Source: Muribaculaceae bacterium
GTDB taxonomy: Bacteria > Bacteroidota > Bacteroidia > Bacteroidales > Muribaculaceae
Reading direction: 5' to 3'
NCBI GenBank assembly: GCA_009775265.1
Contig: VSPG01000047.1
Span: 1-14,503, forward strand
DNA length: 14,503 bases
The translations under genes and the position numbers were made by a program. This document shows, one piece after another, positions 1-7,331 of the stretch; position 1 is the stretch's first letter, and each line of letters begins with the position of its first letter. A model generated the notes under the pieces. That model had not been told where the DNA came from. It saw nothing but the letters and a program-made list of their open reading frames with translations, and ran no database searches.

Positions 1-114
1 ACAAAAGTGACATAAGAAACAGAAGGTTTTATTTGATATTATGTCTCCAAAAAATAAAAAACTTTTGTTACTTATGTGTCTTTTAGTCCTTTTGTATCTT
101 TATCTCCTCAAAAG
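1..114. repeat. AT-rich palindromic repeat, copy 1
   Basis: This stretch matches 193-305 almost base for base: I count three substitutions (positions 4, 34 and 41) and one extra base (85). Each copy is also a long imperfect palindrome, with arms built from short ACAnAAG-like units and an AT-rich centre. The window edge may cut off its left end, because copy 2 has eight more palindrome bases to its left. No coding potential is evident. It could be a MITE-like or REP-like dispersed element. Confidence 0.85.
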
Positions 115-132
115 ACAATTTTTTTGTTGTGA

Positions 133-175
133 TGGCTTTGTTGGGGGTAGCTTTGTTGGTGGTAGCTTTGCTGGG
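133..175. repeat. 15-bp tandem repeat, about three units
   Basis: Three head-to-tail units of about 15 bp start at 133, 148 and 163, with the pattern T(A/G)GCTTTG(T/C)TGG. The second and third contain TAGCTTTG, which fits the Bacteroidetes -7 consensus TAnnTTTG, and a TTTG lies 21 bp before the first of these (123-126). The match may simply reflect the repeat's composition. The repeat lies between the two palindromic copies. Confidence 0.7.
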
Positions 176-184
176 AAAAGGGGT

Positions 185-305
185 ACAAAAGGACAGAAGT
201 GACATAAGAAACAGAAGGTTTTATTGGATATTGTGTCTCCAAAAAATAAAAAACTTTTGTTACTTATGTGTCTTTTGTCCTTTTGTATCTTTATCTCCTC
301 AAAAG
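185..305. repeat. AT-rich palindromic repeat, copy 2
   Basis: Second copy of the repeat at 1-114. Positions 185-224 and 247-286 are imperfect reverse complements; both outer ends read ACAAAAGGAC inwards. This would give a stem of 35-40 bp with a few mismatches. The copy continues 19 bp past the palindrome (287-305) and stops 2 bp before the rarA stop codon at 308-310. In rarA transcripts it would fold as a 3' hairpin and might act as a terminator or stabiliser; that role is inference. Positions 1-307 hold no credible gene. Confidence 0.85.
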
Positions 306-307
306 GC

Positions 308-1579
308 TTAGCCCCAGCGGTCGTGCTGGCGCTGGGCGAGGATTTGTTCGGCGGGGTTGTCGGCGGGATTCCACAGCCGTGTGCCGCGGATGGCGTCGGG
401 CATGAACTGCTGGCGCACGAAGTGGCCGGGATAGTCGTGGGAATAGAGATAGTCGGTGCCGTAGCCGAGTTTTTTCATGAGCGATGTGGGGGCGTTGCGC
501 AGATGCAGGGGCACGGGGAGGTTGCCGCTGCGCTCTACTTCGGCCAGGGCTGCGGCAATGCCTATGTAGGCGGAGTTGCTCTTGGGGCTTGTGGCGAGAT
601 AGACGGCGCATTCGGCAAGTGGGATGCGGCCTTCGGGCATGCCTATCTTATGCAGGGCGTCGAAGGTGGCGTTGGCCAGGAGCAGGGCGTTGGGGTTGGC
701 GAGGCCTATGTCTTCGGCAGCGAGGATGACGAGGCGACGGGCTATGAACTCGGGGTCTTCGCCTCCGGCTATCATGCGTGCGAGCCAGTAGAGGGCGGCG
801 TCGGGGTCGGAGCCGCGTACGCTTTTGATGAATGCCGACACGATGTCGTAGTGCATCTCTCCGCCTTTGTCGTAGGCCTGGGGGTTCTGCTGGAGGTTGT
901 CGGTGACGTAGGCGTCGTCGATGACAATGGGCTTGCCGGCGGGGGTGGACTGCTCGAGCAGTTCGAGGATGTTGAGCAGCTTGCGCGCGTCGCCGCCTGC
1001 GTAGCGGAACAGGGCTACGGTGGAGCGTACGTCGACAGTGCGGCCGGCAAGCACGCTGTCGGCGGCGAGTGTGTGGTCGAGCAGGCGCTGCATCTCTGCT
1101 TCGTCGAGAGGCTTGAGCGTGTACACCTGCGCGCGCGACAGCAACGGGCGTATGACTTCGAACGAGGGGTTTTCGGTGGTGGCGCCGATGAGCGTGACTA
1201 CGCCTTGCTCGACGGCTCCGAGCAGGCTGTCCTGCTGGTTTTTGCTGAAACGGTGTATTTCGTCGATGAATAGTATGGGACGCCCTTTGGCGAACATGCT
1301 CTGCGCGTCTCGCCGGCACAGGTCGATGACTTCGCGCACGTCTTTGACTCCGGATGTGACGGCCGAAAGCGTGTGGAAACTGCTTTGTGTGGATTTGGCT
1401 ATGATGCGCGCAAGGGTGGTTTTGCCGACTCCCGGAGGCCCCCACAGGATGAAGGATGCCACACGCCCCGACTCAATCATGCGCCGGAGCACTCCGCCGG
1501 GTCCCACAAGGTGGGTCTGGCCGATGTAGTCGTCGAGATTCTGCGGGCGCATCCGCTCCGCCAATGGTGCAAGGCTCAT
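308..1579 (-). CDS. rarA: Replication-associated recombination protein A (RarA/MgsA), AAA+ ATPase
   Basis: DNA-dependent AAA+ ATPase of the RarA/MgsA/Mgs1 (WRNIP1) family, which acts at stalled replication forks in the cytoplasm. At 423 residues it is close to the usual family length. Visible motifs: Walker A GPPGVGKT (47-54), Walker B ILFIDEIHRF (102-111), sensor 1 GATTENPSF (132-140), a GGDARKLLN sensor-2 region, then the family's C-terminal tetramerisation part. I chose the ATG at 1577-1579 because the family begins with a short lead into PLAxRMRP; an upstream ATG at 1645 would add 22 unrelated residues. The leader is AT-rich with no Shine-Dalgarno sequence, as is normal in Bacteroidetes. 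I found no clear promoter box, but a terminator upstream (1631-1679) separates it from the TPR gene, so it is probably transcribed alone. Confidence 0.95.
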   Translation of the reverse strand: MSLAPLAERMRPQNLDDYIGQTHLVGPGGVLRRMIESGRVASFILWGPPGVGKTTLARIIAKSTQSSFHTLSAVTSGVKDVREVIDLCRRDAQSMFAKGRPILFIDEIHRFSKNQQDSLLGAVEQGVVTLIGATTENPSFEVIRPLLSRAQVYTLKPLDEAEMQRLLDHTLAADSVLAGRTVDVRSTVALFRYAGGDARKLLNILELLEQSTPAGKPIVIDDAYVTDNLQQNPQAYDKGGEMHYDIVSAFIKSVRGSDPDAALYWLARMIAGGEDPEFIARRLVILAAEDIGLANPNALLLANATFDALHKIGMPEGRIPLAECAVYLATSPKSNSAYIGIAAALAEVERSGNLPVPLHLRNAPTSLMKKLGYGTDYLYSHDYPGHFVRQQFMPDAIRGTRLWNPADNPAEQILAQRQHDRWG

Positions 1580-1630
1580 TTTTAAACAGCGTGTTAATGA
1601 ATAGTTGTAATGAAATTTGATGCCGGTTGC

Positions 1631-1679
1631 AAAAGCCTCGGGCAATGGCCGCGTTAGCGGTCGAAGCCCGAGGCTAAAA
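1631..1679 (-). terminator. Intrinsic terminator after the TPR gene
   Basis: A 10-bp perfect stem, AGCCTCGGGC at 1634-1643 pairing with 1666-1675, encloses a smaller CCGC/GCGG stem (1649-1652 with 1657-1660). On the minus strand it is followed by TTTT. It lies between the stop of the TPR gene and the start of rarA, in the right orientation to end the 4667-1728 operon. AAAA on the other side means weak activity in the opposite direction is possible. Confidence 0.75.
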
Positions 1680-1727
1680 TTGAGACTTGCCGCTGCCGCA
1701 GCTGCCCGGCGCTATGCGCCTACGCGA

Positions 1728-3338
1728 TTATTCGCCGAGGAGGGTCTTGACGGCGTTGAGCTTGTCGGCGTACTCTGCGGCTTTGTCTTTGTCGTGGGCC
1801 ACGTTGCCGTAGTACACGTAGAGAAGCATGTAGGCTTCCTTGTAGAGGCCAAGCTGGCCGTTGGCGGTGTCCATGTTGGCGGGGTTGGCATCGAGGAGCT
1901 CGACTACTTTTAGGTAGGCGTTGGCGGCGTCTTCGTCCATGGCGTTGCCTGCGTTGCGCGACATGGAGAGGCGGCCGAGGCGCTGATAGAGCGCGGGCTG
2001 AGGCTCTGCTCCGGCGATGGCTTTGTTGACGTACTCGAGGCCGCGTGCGGCGGATTTGGTGCGCTGCTCCTCGTTGTCGCCGGCGGTGGCTGCCGCGTTG
2101 AGGTAGCGGCCGGAGGCGGTGAAGTAGTCGTTCATGGACGGCTTCTCCTGTGTCTGCACGTAGGCGTCAAAGGCTTCGGCGGCTTTGACGTAGTTCTTGT
2201 TGTTGGTGTAGACTGCGCTGAGATTCTTGAGCAGGTCGGCGTCCTCGGGGTATTTCTGAGCGGCGAGCTCGTACTGCACCACGGCGAGGGAGTCCTGCCC
2301 GAGGGCTGTGAGGGCGTCGGCGTAGGTGGTGTAGTCGTTGACGGTGAAATAGCCGTCGGGGTTGTTGGCGAAGAAAGCCTTGGCGTATTCTGCGCCTTTG
2401 GCGTTGTCGCCGAGTTTCACGTTGTCGAGGAAGCGCACGCGCTGCATGATGAAGTTGTCGGGCTGCTGCGAGAGCACTTCTTCCGCCACTTTCAGGGAGT
2501 TGCCGTAGTCTTCGCCCCAGTAGAGGAGCACGGAGTAGCGGGCTTTGTCTTCTGGGAAGTGGTTGGGGTTCTGGATGTACTGGCCGTAGAGGTCGGAGGC
2601 TTTTTTCCAGTGGTTGCCCTTGAAGTATTTCTCGGCGAGTTCGCGCTGTGCGAGAGCCGAATTGGGAGTCTGCGCGAGGAGTTCCTCAAGTTTCTGAATA
2701 GAGAAGTTGGGGTTGACGTTGAAGTATGCTTCGGCGTACTTCACATAGCCTTCGGGGTTGTCTTTCTCGAAGGTGATGGCCATTTCGTATTTGCCGGCGG
2801 CTCCGCCCCAGTCCTGCTGTGCGGCGGCCATGTCGCCTTCGAGGATGTAGATGGAGGGTTCCTGGTTCTTGGAATCCTTGTGGGCCTTGGCGAGGTATTT
2901 TTCGATTTCTTCCGCGTAGGTGACGGGGTTGGCGTTGTAGTATGCGCGGGCTATGTCGACGGTGATTTCGTGGTTTTTCTTGCCGAATTTCTGAGCTGTC
3001 TTGAAGTTGTCTTTGGCGGCGTTTTCGTTGCCGGCCATGAGTTCGAGTGCTCCAAGTCCCACGTAGTTGTAGGGGCATTCGGCGTCGGCGGCCACGCCGA
3101 GGTCGAAGTTTTTCTTGGCAGCGTCCTTGTCGCCCTTGGCGAGTTCGGTCTGGCCGAGGTAGTAGTAGGCAGTTGCTTTGTCGGTGGCGGCGTCGCCTAT
3201 GGTGCGGTTGAGGATGGTCTTGGCGTTGTCGTACTGGCCGGCCTTGTAGTACTCGATGCCGTCCTTGTAGCCCTGACTCTGTGCGCCCGCGGCGATGGTG
3301 CCTGCGGCAAGCATGGAAATGAGAAGTTTGAATTTCAT
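1728..3338 (-). CDS. Secreted tetratricopeptide-repeat (TPR) protein
   Basis: A 536-residue protein with an N-terminal signal peptide (lysines at 2 and 4, hydrophobic core, likely cleavage after AGA at about residue 19), so it is probably periplasmic. The mature part is built almost entirely of helical TPR-type repeats, such as YKDGIEYYKAGQYDNAKTIL near residues 24-43, followed by many similar A/Y/L-patterned pairs to the C-terminus. TPR arrays are protein-binding scaffolds; no catalytic domain is visible. It starts 59 bp downstream of the PstS-like gene in an AT-rich gap with no clear promoter box, so I place it last in that operon. The gap holds a small dyad, ATAAAC/GTTTAT (3357-3370). A TPR protein paired with a PstS-like lipoprotein is a recurrent arrangement in Bacteroidales. 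The specific function is unknown. Confidence 0.85.
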   Translation of the reverse strand: MKFKLLISMLAAGTIAAGAQSQGYKDGIEYYKAGQYDNAKTILNRTIGDAATDKATAYYYLGQTELAKGDKDAAKKNFDLGVAADAECPYNYVGLGALELMAGNENAAKDNFKTAQKFGKKNHEITVDIARAYYNANPVTYAEEIEKYLAKAHKDSKNQEPSIYILEGDMAAAQQDWGGAAGKYEMAITFEKDNPEGYVKYAEAYFNVNPNFSIQKLEELLAQTPNSALAQRELAEKYFKGNHWKKASDLYGQYIQNPNHFPEDKARYSVLLYWGEDYGNSLKVAEEVLSQQPDNFIMQRVRFLDNVKLGDNAKGAEYAKAFFANNPDGYFTVNDYTTYADALTALGQDSLAVVQYELAAQKYPEDADLLKNLSAVYTNNKNYVKAAEAFDAYVQTQEKPSMNDYFTASGRYLNAAATAGDNEEQRTKSAARGLEYVNKAIAGAEPQPALYQRLGRLSMSRNAGNAMDEDAANAYLKVVELLDANPANMDTANGQLGLYKEAYMLLYVYYGNVAHDKDKAAEYADKLNAVKTLLGE

Positions 3339-3397
3339 CTTACGTTTCGGTGTAGGATAAACGGGTTTATTATTGTTTTTTTGTTATTTAATCTTGT

Positions 3398-4390
3398 TCA
3401 CTCGTCCTCGCCGAGCTGCACCACCTGTATGCGTGTGCGTGCGGGGAGTATGCCTGTTTTCATGATTATCTTCTGGCCGGTCTCGCCGGTGACGAAGCTG
3501 TAGAATCCGCTTGCGAGGCTGCCGCTGACGCCTGTGGTGATCATGTATATCTGCCGGAACAGCGGGTAGCTGCCGTCGAAAATGTTCTGCTGGTAGGGTT
3601 TGTAGGCGGTGACTTCGTCGTTGCGTCGTATCTTGAGCACTTTGATGTCGTCGGTGAGGGTGGCGCCTATCACGGGCGAGTCGCTGAGCATGTCGGCCGC
3701 AATGGAGTCGGGGCTGATGTCGGCGCCGCTCATGTCGGATGTAATCCAGCTGACGCCGAGCACGCCGATGGCGTTGCGGTTTTCCTTGACGGTTTCGAAC
3801 ACCTTGGGCACGCTGCCCTGGGCGTAGACGTTGGGGCCGAGAGGCTCGCCGGCGAGCAGCGAATCGCGCATGTAGCTGACGAGGCTGGAGCCTTTGTCGT
3901 CGAATATGACGGCAATCTGTCCGAGTTCGCTGGGTTCGAGGTCGTTCCACTCCATGCTGCGTCCGGCGATGATGTCGGCCACTTCGCCCACGGTGAGCAT
4001 TTCGAGCGGGTTTTCCTTGTTGACGATGAGCGCCACGGCGTCGACTGCGATTTTTGCCGACTTTACGACTTTTTTCTTGCTGCGCAGCACGCGTTTTTCG
4101 GCGTCGGTAAGGTCGCGGGCTATTACGATGGTCTTGGTGTTGAGGCTCATGAGCGAGTCTACGGCCACGTTCTGCGGCTCGTAGCGTGCGAGGATGTGCG
4201 CGTCGGGGTACTGGTACTCGAACACGTCTATCTCCTGCTGCATGATGTTCTGGAAGGAGGCGTCGCACACCATGGTGGTGGTGCCTGTGGTGGAGGAATT
4301 GGCTTTTTTCTCGTATTTCAGGCACGAAGATGCGCCCGCGCTCATGGCTATGGCGCAGGCGGCAAGGATTATGTGGCGGATTTTTTTCAT
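3398..4390 (-). CDS. PstS-like phosphate-binding lipoprotein
   Basis: A 330-residue solute-binding protein of the PstS type. It begins with a lipoprotein-like signal (MKKIRHIIL, hydrophobic core, Cys at 23 after ASS), so it is probably membrane-anchored in the cell envelope. The last 45 or so residues carry the family's typical ending, GSLASGFYSFVTGETGQKII then KTGILPA, seen in periplasmic phosphate-binding proteins. The middle has family-like stretches such as ALIVNKENPLEMLT and a GSSLVSYMRDSLL segment where PstS proteins bind anion. No pstC, pstA, pstB or phoU lies nearby, so this is an orphan binding protein. Its start lies 4 bp after the small membrane gene's stop, and the TPR gene follows. 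Phosphate binding is inferred from family only; Bacteroidetes paralogs near TonB/ExbB genes may have another role. Confidence 0.85.
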   Translation of the reverse strand: MKKIRHIILAACAIAMSAGASSCLKYEKKANSSTTGTTTMVCDASFQNIMQQEIDVFEYQYPDAHILARYEPQNVAVDSLMSLNTKTIVIARDLTDAEKRVLRSKKKVVKSAKIAVDAVALIVNKENPLEMLTVGEVADIIAGRSMEWNDLEPSELGQIAVIFDDKGSSLVSYMRDSLLAGEPLGPNVYAQGSVPKVFETVKENRNAIGVLGVSWITSDMSGADISPDSIAADMLSDSPVIGATLTDDIKVLKIRRNDEVTAYKPYQQNIFDGSYPLFRQIYMITTGVSGSLASGFYSFVTGETGQKIIMKTGILPARTRIQVVQLGEDE

Positions 4391-4394
4391 AATA

Positions 4395-4667
4395 TCAGTA
4401 TGGCGAGTCGATGCCCTTGACCTGGCGGTAGGCGCGCCATATGCCGTAGATTATCAGCATTACGCCCACTACCCAGCGGGTCCATGCCCAGCTGCCTTCC
4501 CATCCGAAGTAGTTGATGAGGAGCAGCACGCCCATGCCCACGTAGACGATGATCATGATTATTCCGAAGATGGTGCGCATCACTGCCGGAGTGCCTGTGC
4601 CGGATGTGCGGCTGCGTGCGTCGTCGTCGCTTTCGGAGGGCTTGTTGTTATAGTCGTATTCGTTCAT
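4395..4667 (-). CDS. Small two-helix membrane protein, first gene of the PstS-like/TPR operon
   Basis: A 90-residue protein with an acidic, polar N-terminus (about 1-28) and two predicted transmembrane helices: about 31-52 (IFGIIMIIVYVGMGVLLLI) and 64-80 (RWVVGVMLIIYGIWRAY), joined by a Trp-rich loop. I do not recognise a named domain. It is followed after 4 bp by the PstS-like gene, which supports both its reality and cotranscription. Its leader carries a candidate promoter box at 4751-4758 and an inverted repeat at 4685-4711. The job may be to hold or partner the lipoprotein and TPR protein in the envelope, which is a guess from position. Confidence 0.8.
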   Translation of the reverse strand: MNEYDYNNKPSESDDDARSRTSGTGTPAVMRTIFGIIMIIVYVGMGVLLLINYFGWEGSWAWTRWVVGVMLIIYGIWRAYRQVKGIDSPY

Positions 4668-4684
4668 AGCTCTTGTGTTTTGAA

Positions 4685-4711
4685 ACGTTTTATTAATTTC
4701 TTAATAAACGT
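4685..4711. other. Inverted repeat in the leader of the small membrane gene
   Basis: ACGTTTTATTAA (4685-4696) and TTAATAAACGT (4701-4711) are reverse complements apart from one bulged T, separated by TTTC. It lies 18 bp upstream of the start codon and downstream of the candidate promoter. It could be an operator or a weak hairpin in the 5' leader. Confidence 0.5.
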
Positions 4712-4750
4712 GTCGCGAGGCGCTTATGTTCGGTCGGCGTCTACGAGGCG

Positions 4751-4758
4751 TAAAGTTA
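4751..4758 (-). promoter_or_regulatory. Candidate -7 box for the 4667-1728 operon
   Basis: The minus strand reads TAACTTTA, one base from the Bacteroidetes consensus TAnnTTTG. It lies between the terminator at 4793-4820 and the gene start at 4667, which would give a leader of about 75-80 nt. No good TTTG -33 element is seen 19-21 bp upstream, so the call is tentative. Confidence 0.4.
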
Positions 4759-4792
4759 GCCATAATGCGCGAGACTTTCCGACTGTGAGTGC

Positions 4793-4820
4793 AAAAAAAC
4801 TCCGCCGCAGCGGAGTTTTT
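4793..4820 (-). terminator. Intrinsic terminator of the miaB-fmt operon
   Basis: ACTCCGC (4799-4805) pairs with GCGGAGT (4810-4816) around a 4-base loop. On the minus strand the stem is followed by seven T's, and on the plus strand by five. It lies about 50 bp after the fmt stop, well placed to end the six-gene operon. The symmetrical A/T tracts suggest it could also work in reverse. Confidence 0.85.
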
Positions 4821-4868
4821 AATAATTTTTCACGCAGATGAGAACGCGATGTCTGCCGCGTGTGTGGT

Positions 4869-5837
4869 TCAGTAGAGGCGGGAGCCTTCGGGCAGGCGTG
4901 CTCCGCGCAGGAAGTCGGCGGCGGCCATGCGTTTGCGGCCTGCGGCACGTACGCTGAGCAGCTCGAGCACGCGTCCGTCGGCGGTGGCGGCGGCCATGCG
5001 GCGTGTGTCGGGGAGCAGTGTGCCTGCGGGCAGGGTGGTGTGCTCGTCGGTGAGGCGTGTGGCGAACACCTGCAGCTCCACGGGGTCGGCTCCGGGAGCG
5101 GAGAGCAGGGTCCATGCGGCGGGGTGCGGCGACAGGCCGCGCACGTGGTTGTGCAGTTCGGCGGCCGTGCGGGTCCAGTCGATGCGGCATGTGTCTTTGA
5201 ATATCTTCGGTGCGGCGGAGGGTTCTTCGCCCTGCAACAGCTTGTCCTGCGGCACGGGGGTAAGGTCGCCGGCGACGATATGGGCTATGGTGTCGAGCGT
5301 GACGTCGGCGCCGAGCATCATGAGGCGGTCGTGCACGCTGCCTGCGTCTTCGTCCGGCCCGATGTCGATGCGTTCCTGGCGCAACACGTCGCCGGTGTCG
5401 ATGGCCTGCTTGAGGAAGAAGGTGGTGACGCCTGTCTCGGTGTCGCCGTTCATGACGGCGCGGTTGATGGGCGCGGCTCCGCGGTAGCGCGGCAGGAGCG
5501 ATGCGTGGAGGTTGAAGGTGCCGAGTTCGGGCATGCTCCACACTACTTCGGGGAGCATTCGGAAGGCTATGACAACGAACAGGTTGGCGCGCAGGCTGCG
5601 CAGTTCTTCCACGAATTCGGGGGCTTTAAGCCGCTCGGGCTGCATCAGGTGCAGGCCGTGGGCAAGCGCGTAGTCCTTTACGGGCGACTGGATGAGCTTG
5701 TGGCCTCGTCCGGCGATTTTGTCGGGCATCGTGACGACGCCCACCACGTTGTAGCCTTCGCCGACTATGCGGCTGAGGCTTTCGACGGCAAACTCGGGTG
5801 TGCCGAGGAATACTATGCGGAGGTCTTCTTTCTTCAT
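4869..5837 (-). CDS. fmt: Methionyl-tRNA formyltransferase
   Basis: Transfers a formyl group from 10-formyltetrahydrofolate to methionyl-initiator tRNA, making the fMet-tRNA that starts translation. It has 322 residues, normal for the family. Visible features: N-terminal FLGTPEFAVESL (10-21), the formyltransferase signature NLHASLLPRYRGAAP with Asn109 and His111, and the DTGD loop with Asp147, which together form the N/H/D active site of this fold. A C-terminal OB-type domain (about 205-322) includes the ARLPEGSRLY end. The start at 5835-5837 is fixed by a TAATG overlap, where the flippase stop and the fmt ATG share one base, a strong sign of translational coupling. A reading frame continues upstream of this ATG but overlaps the flippase and is unrelated to the family. 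It is the last gene before the terminator at 4793-4820. Confidence 0.96.
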   Translation of the reverse strand: MKKEDLRIVFLGTPEFAVESLSRIVGEGYNVVGVVTMPDKIAGRGHKLIQSPVKDYALAHGLHLMQPERLKAPEFVEELRSLRANLFVVIAFRMLPEVVWSMPELGTFNLHASLLPRYRGAAPINRAVMNGDTETGVTTFFLKQAIDTGDVLRQERIDIGPDEDAGSVHDRLMMLGADVTLDTIAHIVAGDLTPVPQDKLLQGEEPSAAPKIFKDTCRIDWTRTAAELHNHVRGLSPHPAAWTLLSAPGADPVELQVFATRLTDEHTTLPAGTLLPDTRRMAAATADGRVLELLSVRAAGRKRMAAADFLRGARLPEGSRLY

Positions 5838-7321
5838 TATGCTTTTTTCTTTCTTAGGTATTCGAACAATTCTGCCTGTATGCGCGAGCCGGCGAGGCTG
5901 TTGGCTCCGACATATATGCCGGCTGCGAGCGTGCACTCCACCACGCATGCCGCGAGCGGCGACGAGGTGAATCCGCCGGCCAGGAACATCAGGGGCACTA
6001 TGAGGAGCGTCAGGGCAAGGTAGGGGGCGAGGTCGGCGATGAATGCTCCGGGGCGTGTGCCTGTGCAGCGTGCGGCCACAAGGAGTGTGGCCGCCCATGT
6101 GATGGCCGAGGCGGCAATCTGCCCCCAAAGCATGACGCGCAGGCCTGCCACGGGGTCGGCAGGGGTGGAGCAGGCGAGCTGCGGAAGTGTGGCGATGAGG
6201 GCGAGTATGGCCGCGCCGTCGCGCAGTATCTCGAGCCATACCATGGCCCGTGCATACCCCCGGGCGAGGATGTAGTTGCCGTAGAGGGAGTTGAGCACTG
6301 TGAACACGCCGCGCACGAGCAGCATCTGGAACAAGGCTATGGAGGGGTCCCATTTCGTGCCGAAAAGGGCGTGGAACACGGGTGTGGCCACTGCCGCGAG
6401 GCCGAGGGTGGCGGGGAAGAGCAGATAGGCTGTGAAGCGGTTCATGCGCCGCACGAGACGCTGCATGCGCGCGTCATCGTCCTGTACGGCAGACAGCGCC
6501 GGCAGAAACGACGACGACACGACCTGGCTGAGGCTCTGCACTCCCATTTTGCTCCATTTGTCGCCCTGGGTGTAGTAGCCGAGCGATGTCATGCCCACGC
6601 GGTTGCCCACGAAGAAGGAATAGATGTTGAGAAACAGCGTGTTCAGGAAGGATGTGAACATCATGCGGGCGCCTACGCCCATATAGCTGCGCAGTGCGGC
6701 GAAAGAGAATGTCCACGACGGCCGCCAGCTACCGGACATCCACAGCGTGGCGCTTTTGACGGCGGCCACCATGATGCTCTGCCATACGATGGCCCATGCG
6801 CCCGCTCCGGCAAGCGCGAGCGCTATGCCGGCTATGGCTCCGGCCACGAGTCCGAGCGAATTGGCCACGGCTATCATGCGCACGTCCATGAGCTTGGTGA
6901 GGCGGTAGCACTGTACGCTTGCCGAGGCATTGAGCACGAGTGTCAGGAACATCACGCGCGTAAGAGGTACGAGGCGCATGTCGCCTCCGAAGCATCCGGC
7001 GATGAGGGGGGCTGCCGCCCATGCGGCGGCATACAGTGTTGCGGCCATGGCGAGGTTGAACCACAGCACGGTGCTGTAGTCGGTCTGCGTGGGCGATTTG
7101 CGCTGTATCAGCGCGTAGCTGAACCCGCCGTCGACAAGCAGCGAGGCGAAAGCCTGGAAGATGAGCACGGCGCCCACGAGGCCGAAGTCGTCCTGCGACA
7201 GTTCGCGCGCCAGCACTACGCCTGTGACGGCATATAGGAGCTGTGTGGCCACGCGGTCGATGACGTTCCACTTCAGGGTGCCGGCTGTGCGGCGTTTCAG
7301 GGAATCGGTCGTTTCCTCCAC
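5837..7321 (-). CDS. Wzx-like polysaccharide flippase (MOP/PST family)
   Basis: A 494-residue integral membrane protein with a short basic N-terminus (SLKRRTAGTLKWNVIDR) and many hydrophobic helices along its length. The early stretch GVVLARELSQDDFGLVGAVLIF and the central segment TSLGYYTQGDKWSKMGVQSLSQVVSSSFLPALS are typical of the PST/Wzx group, which flips lipid-linked oligosaccharides across the inner membrane for O-antigen, capsule or exopolysaccharide. No glycosyltransferase or polymerase gene is nearby, so the substrate cannot be named. The only start fitting the frame is GTG (7319-7321), 10 bp after the upstream DUF2807 stop; no later Met occurs before about residue 145, far past the first helices. 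The gene ends in the TAATG overlap with fmt. Confidence 0.88.
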   Translation of the reverse strand: MEETTDSLKRRTAGTLKWNVIDRVATQLLYAVTGVVLARELSQDDFGLVGAVLIFQAFASLLVDGGFSYALIQRKSPTQTDYSTVLWFNLAMAATLYAAAWAAAPLIAGCFGGDMRLVPLTRVMFLTLVLNASASVQCYRLTKLMDVRMIAVANSLGLVAGAIAGIALALAGAGAWAIVWQSIMVAAVKSATLWMSGSWRPSWTFSFAALRSYMGVGARMMFTSFLNTLFLNIYSFFVGNRVGMTSLGYYTQGDKWSKMGVQSLSQVVSSSFLPALSAVQDDDARMQRLVRRMNRFTAYLLFPATLGLAAVATPVFHALFGTKWDPSIALFQMLLVRGVFTVLNSLYGNYILARGYARAMVWLEILRDGAAILALIATLPQLACSTPADPVAGLRVMLWGQIAASAITWAATLLVAARCTGTRPGAFIADLAPYLALTLLIVPLMFLAGGFTSSPLAACVVECTLAAGIYVGANSLAGSRIQAELFEYLRKKKA

Positions 7322-7331
7322 CGGCGGTGCG

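Noticed and set aside
224..1273. A 349-codon plus-strand open frame opposite rarA
   Set aside because: It mirrors the codons of rarA, which has complete AAA+ motifs; the predicted protein is a Gly/Val/Ala-rich shadow with no family features. Stop-free antisense frames are common in GC-rich genes.
4860..6023. A 387-codon plus-strand open frame opposite fmt and the flippase end
   Set aside because: It crosses two well-supported genes and their overlap, and has a biased Gly/Val/Ala/His composition typical of antisense shadows.
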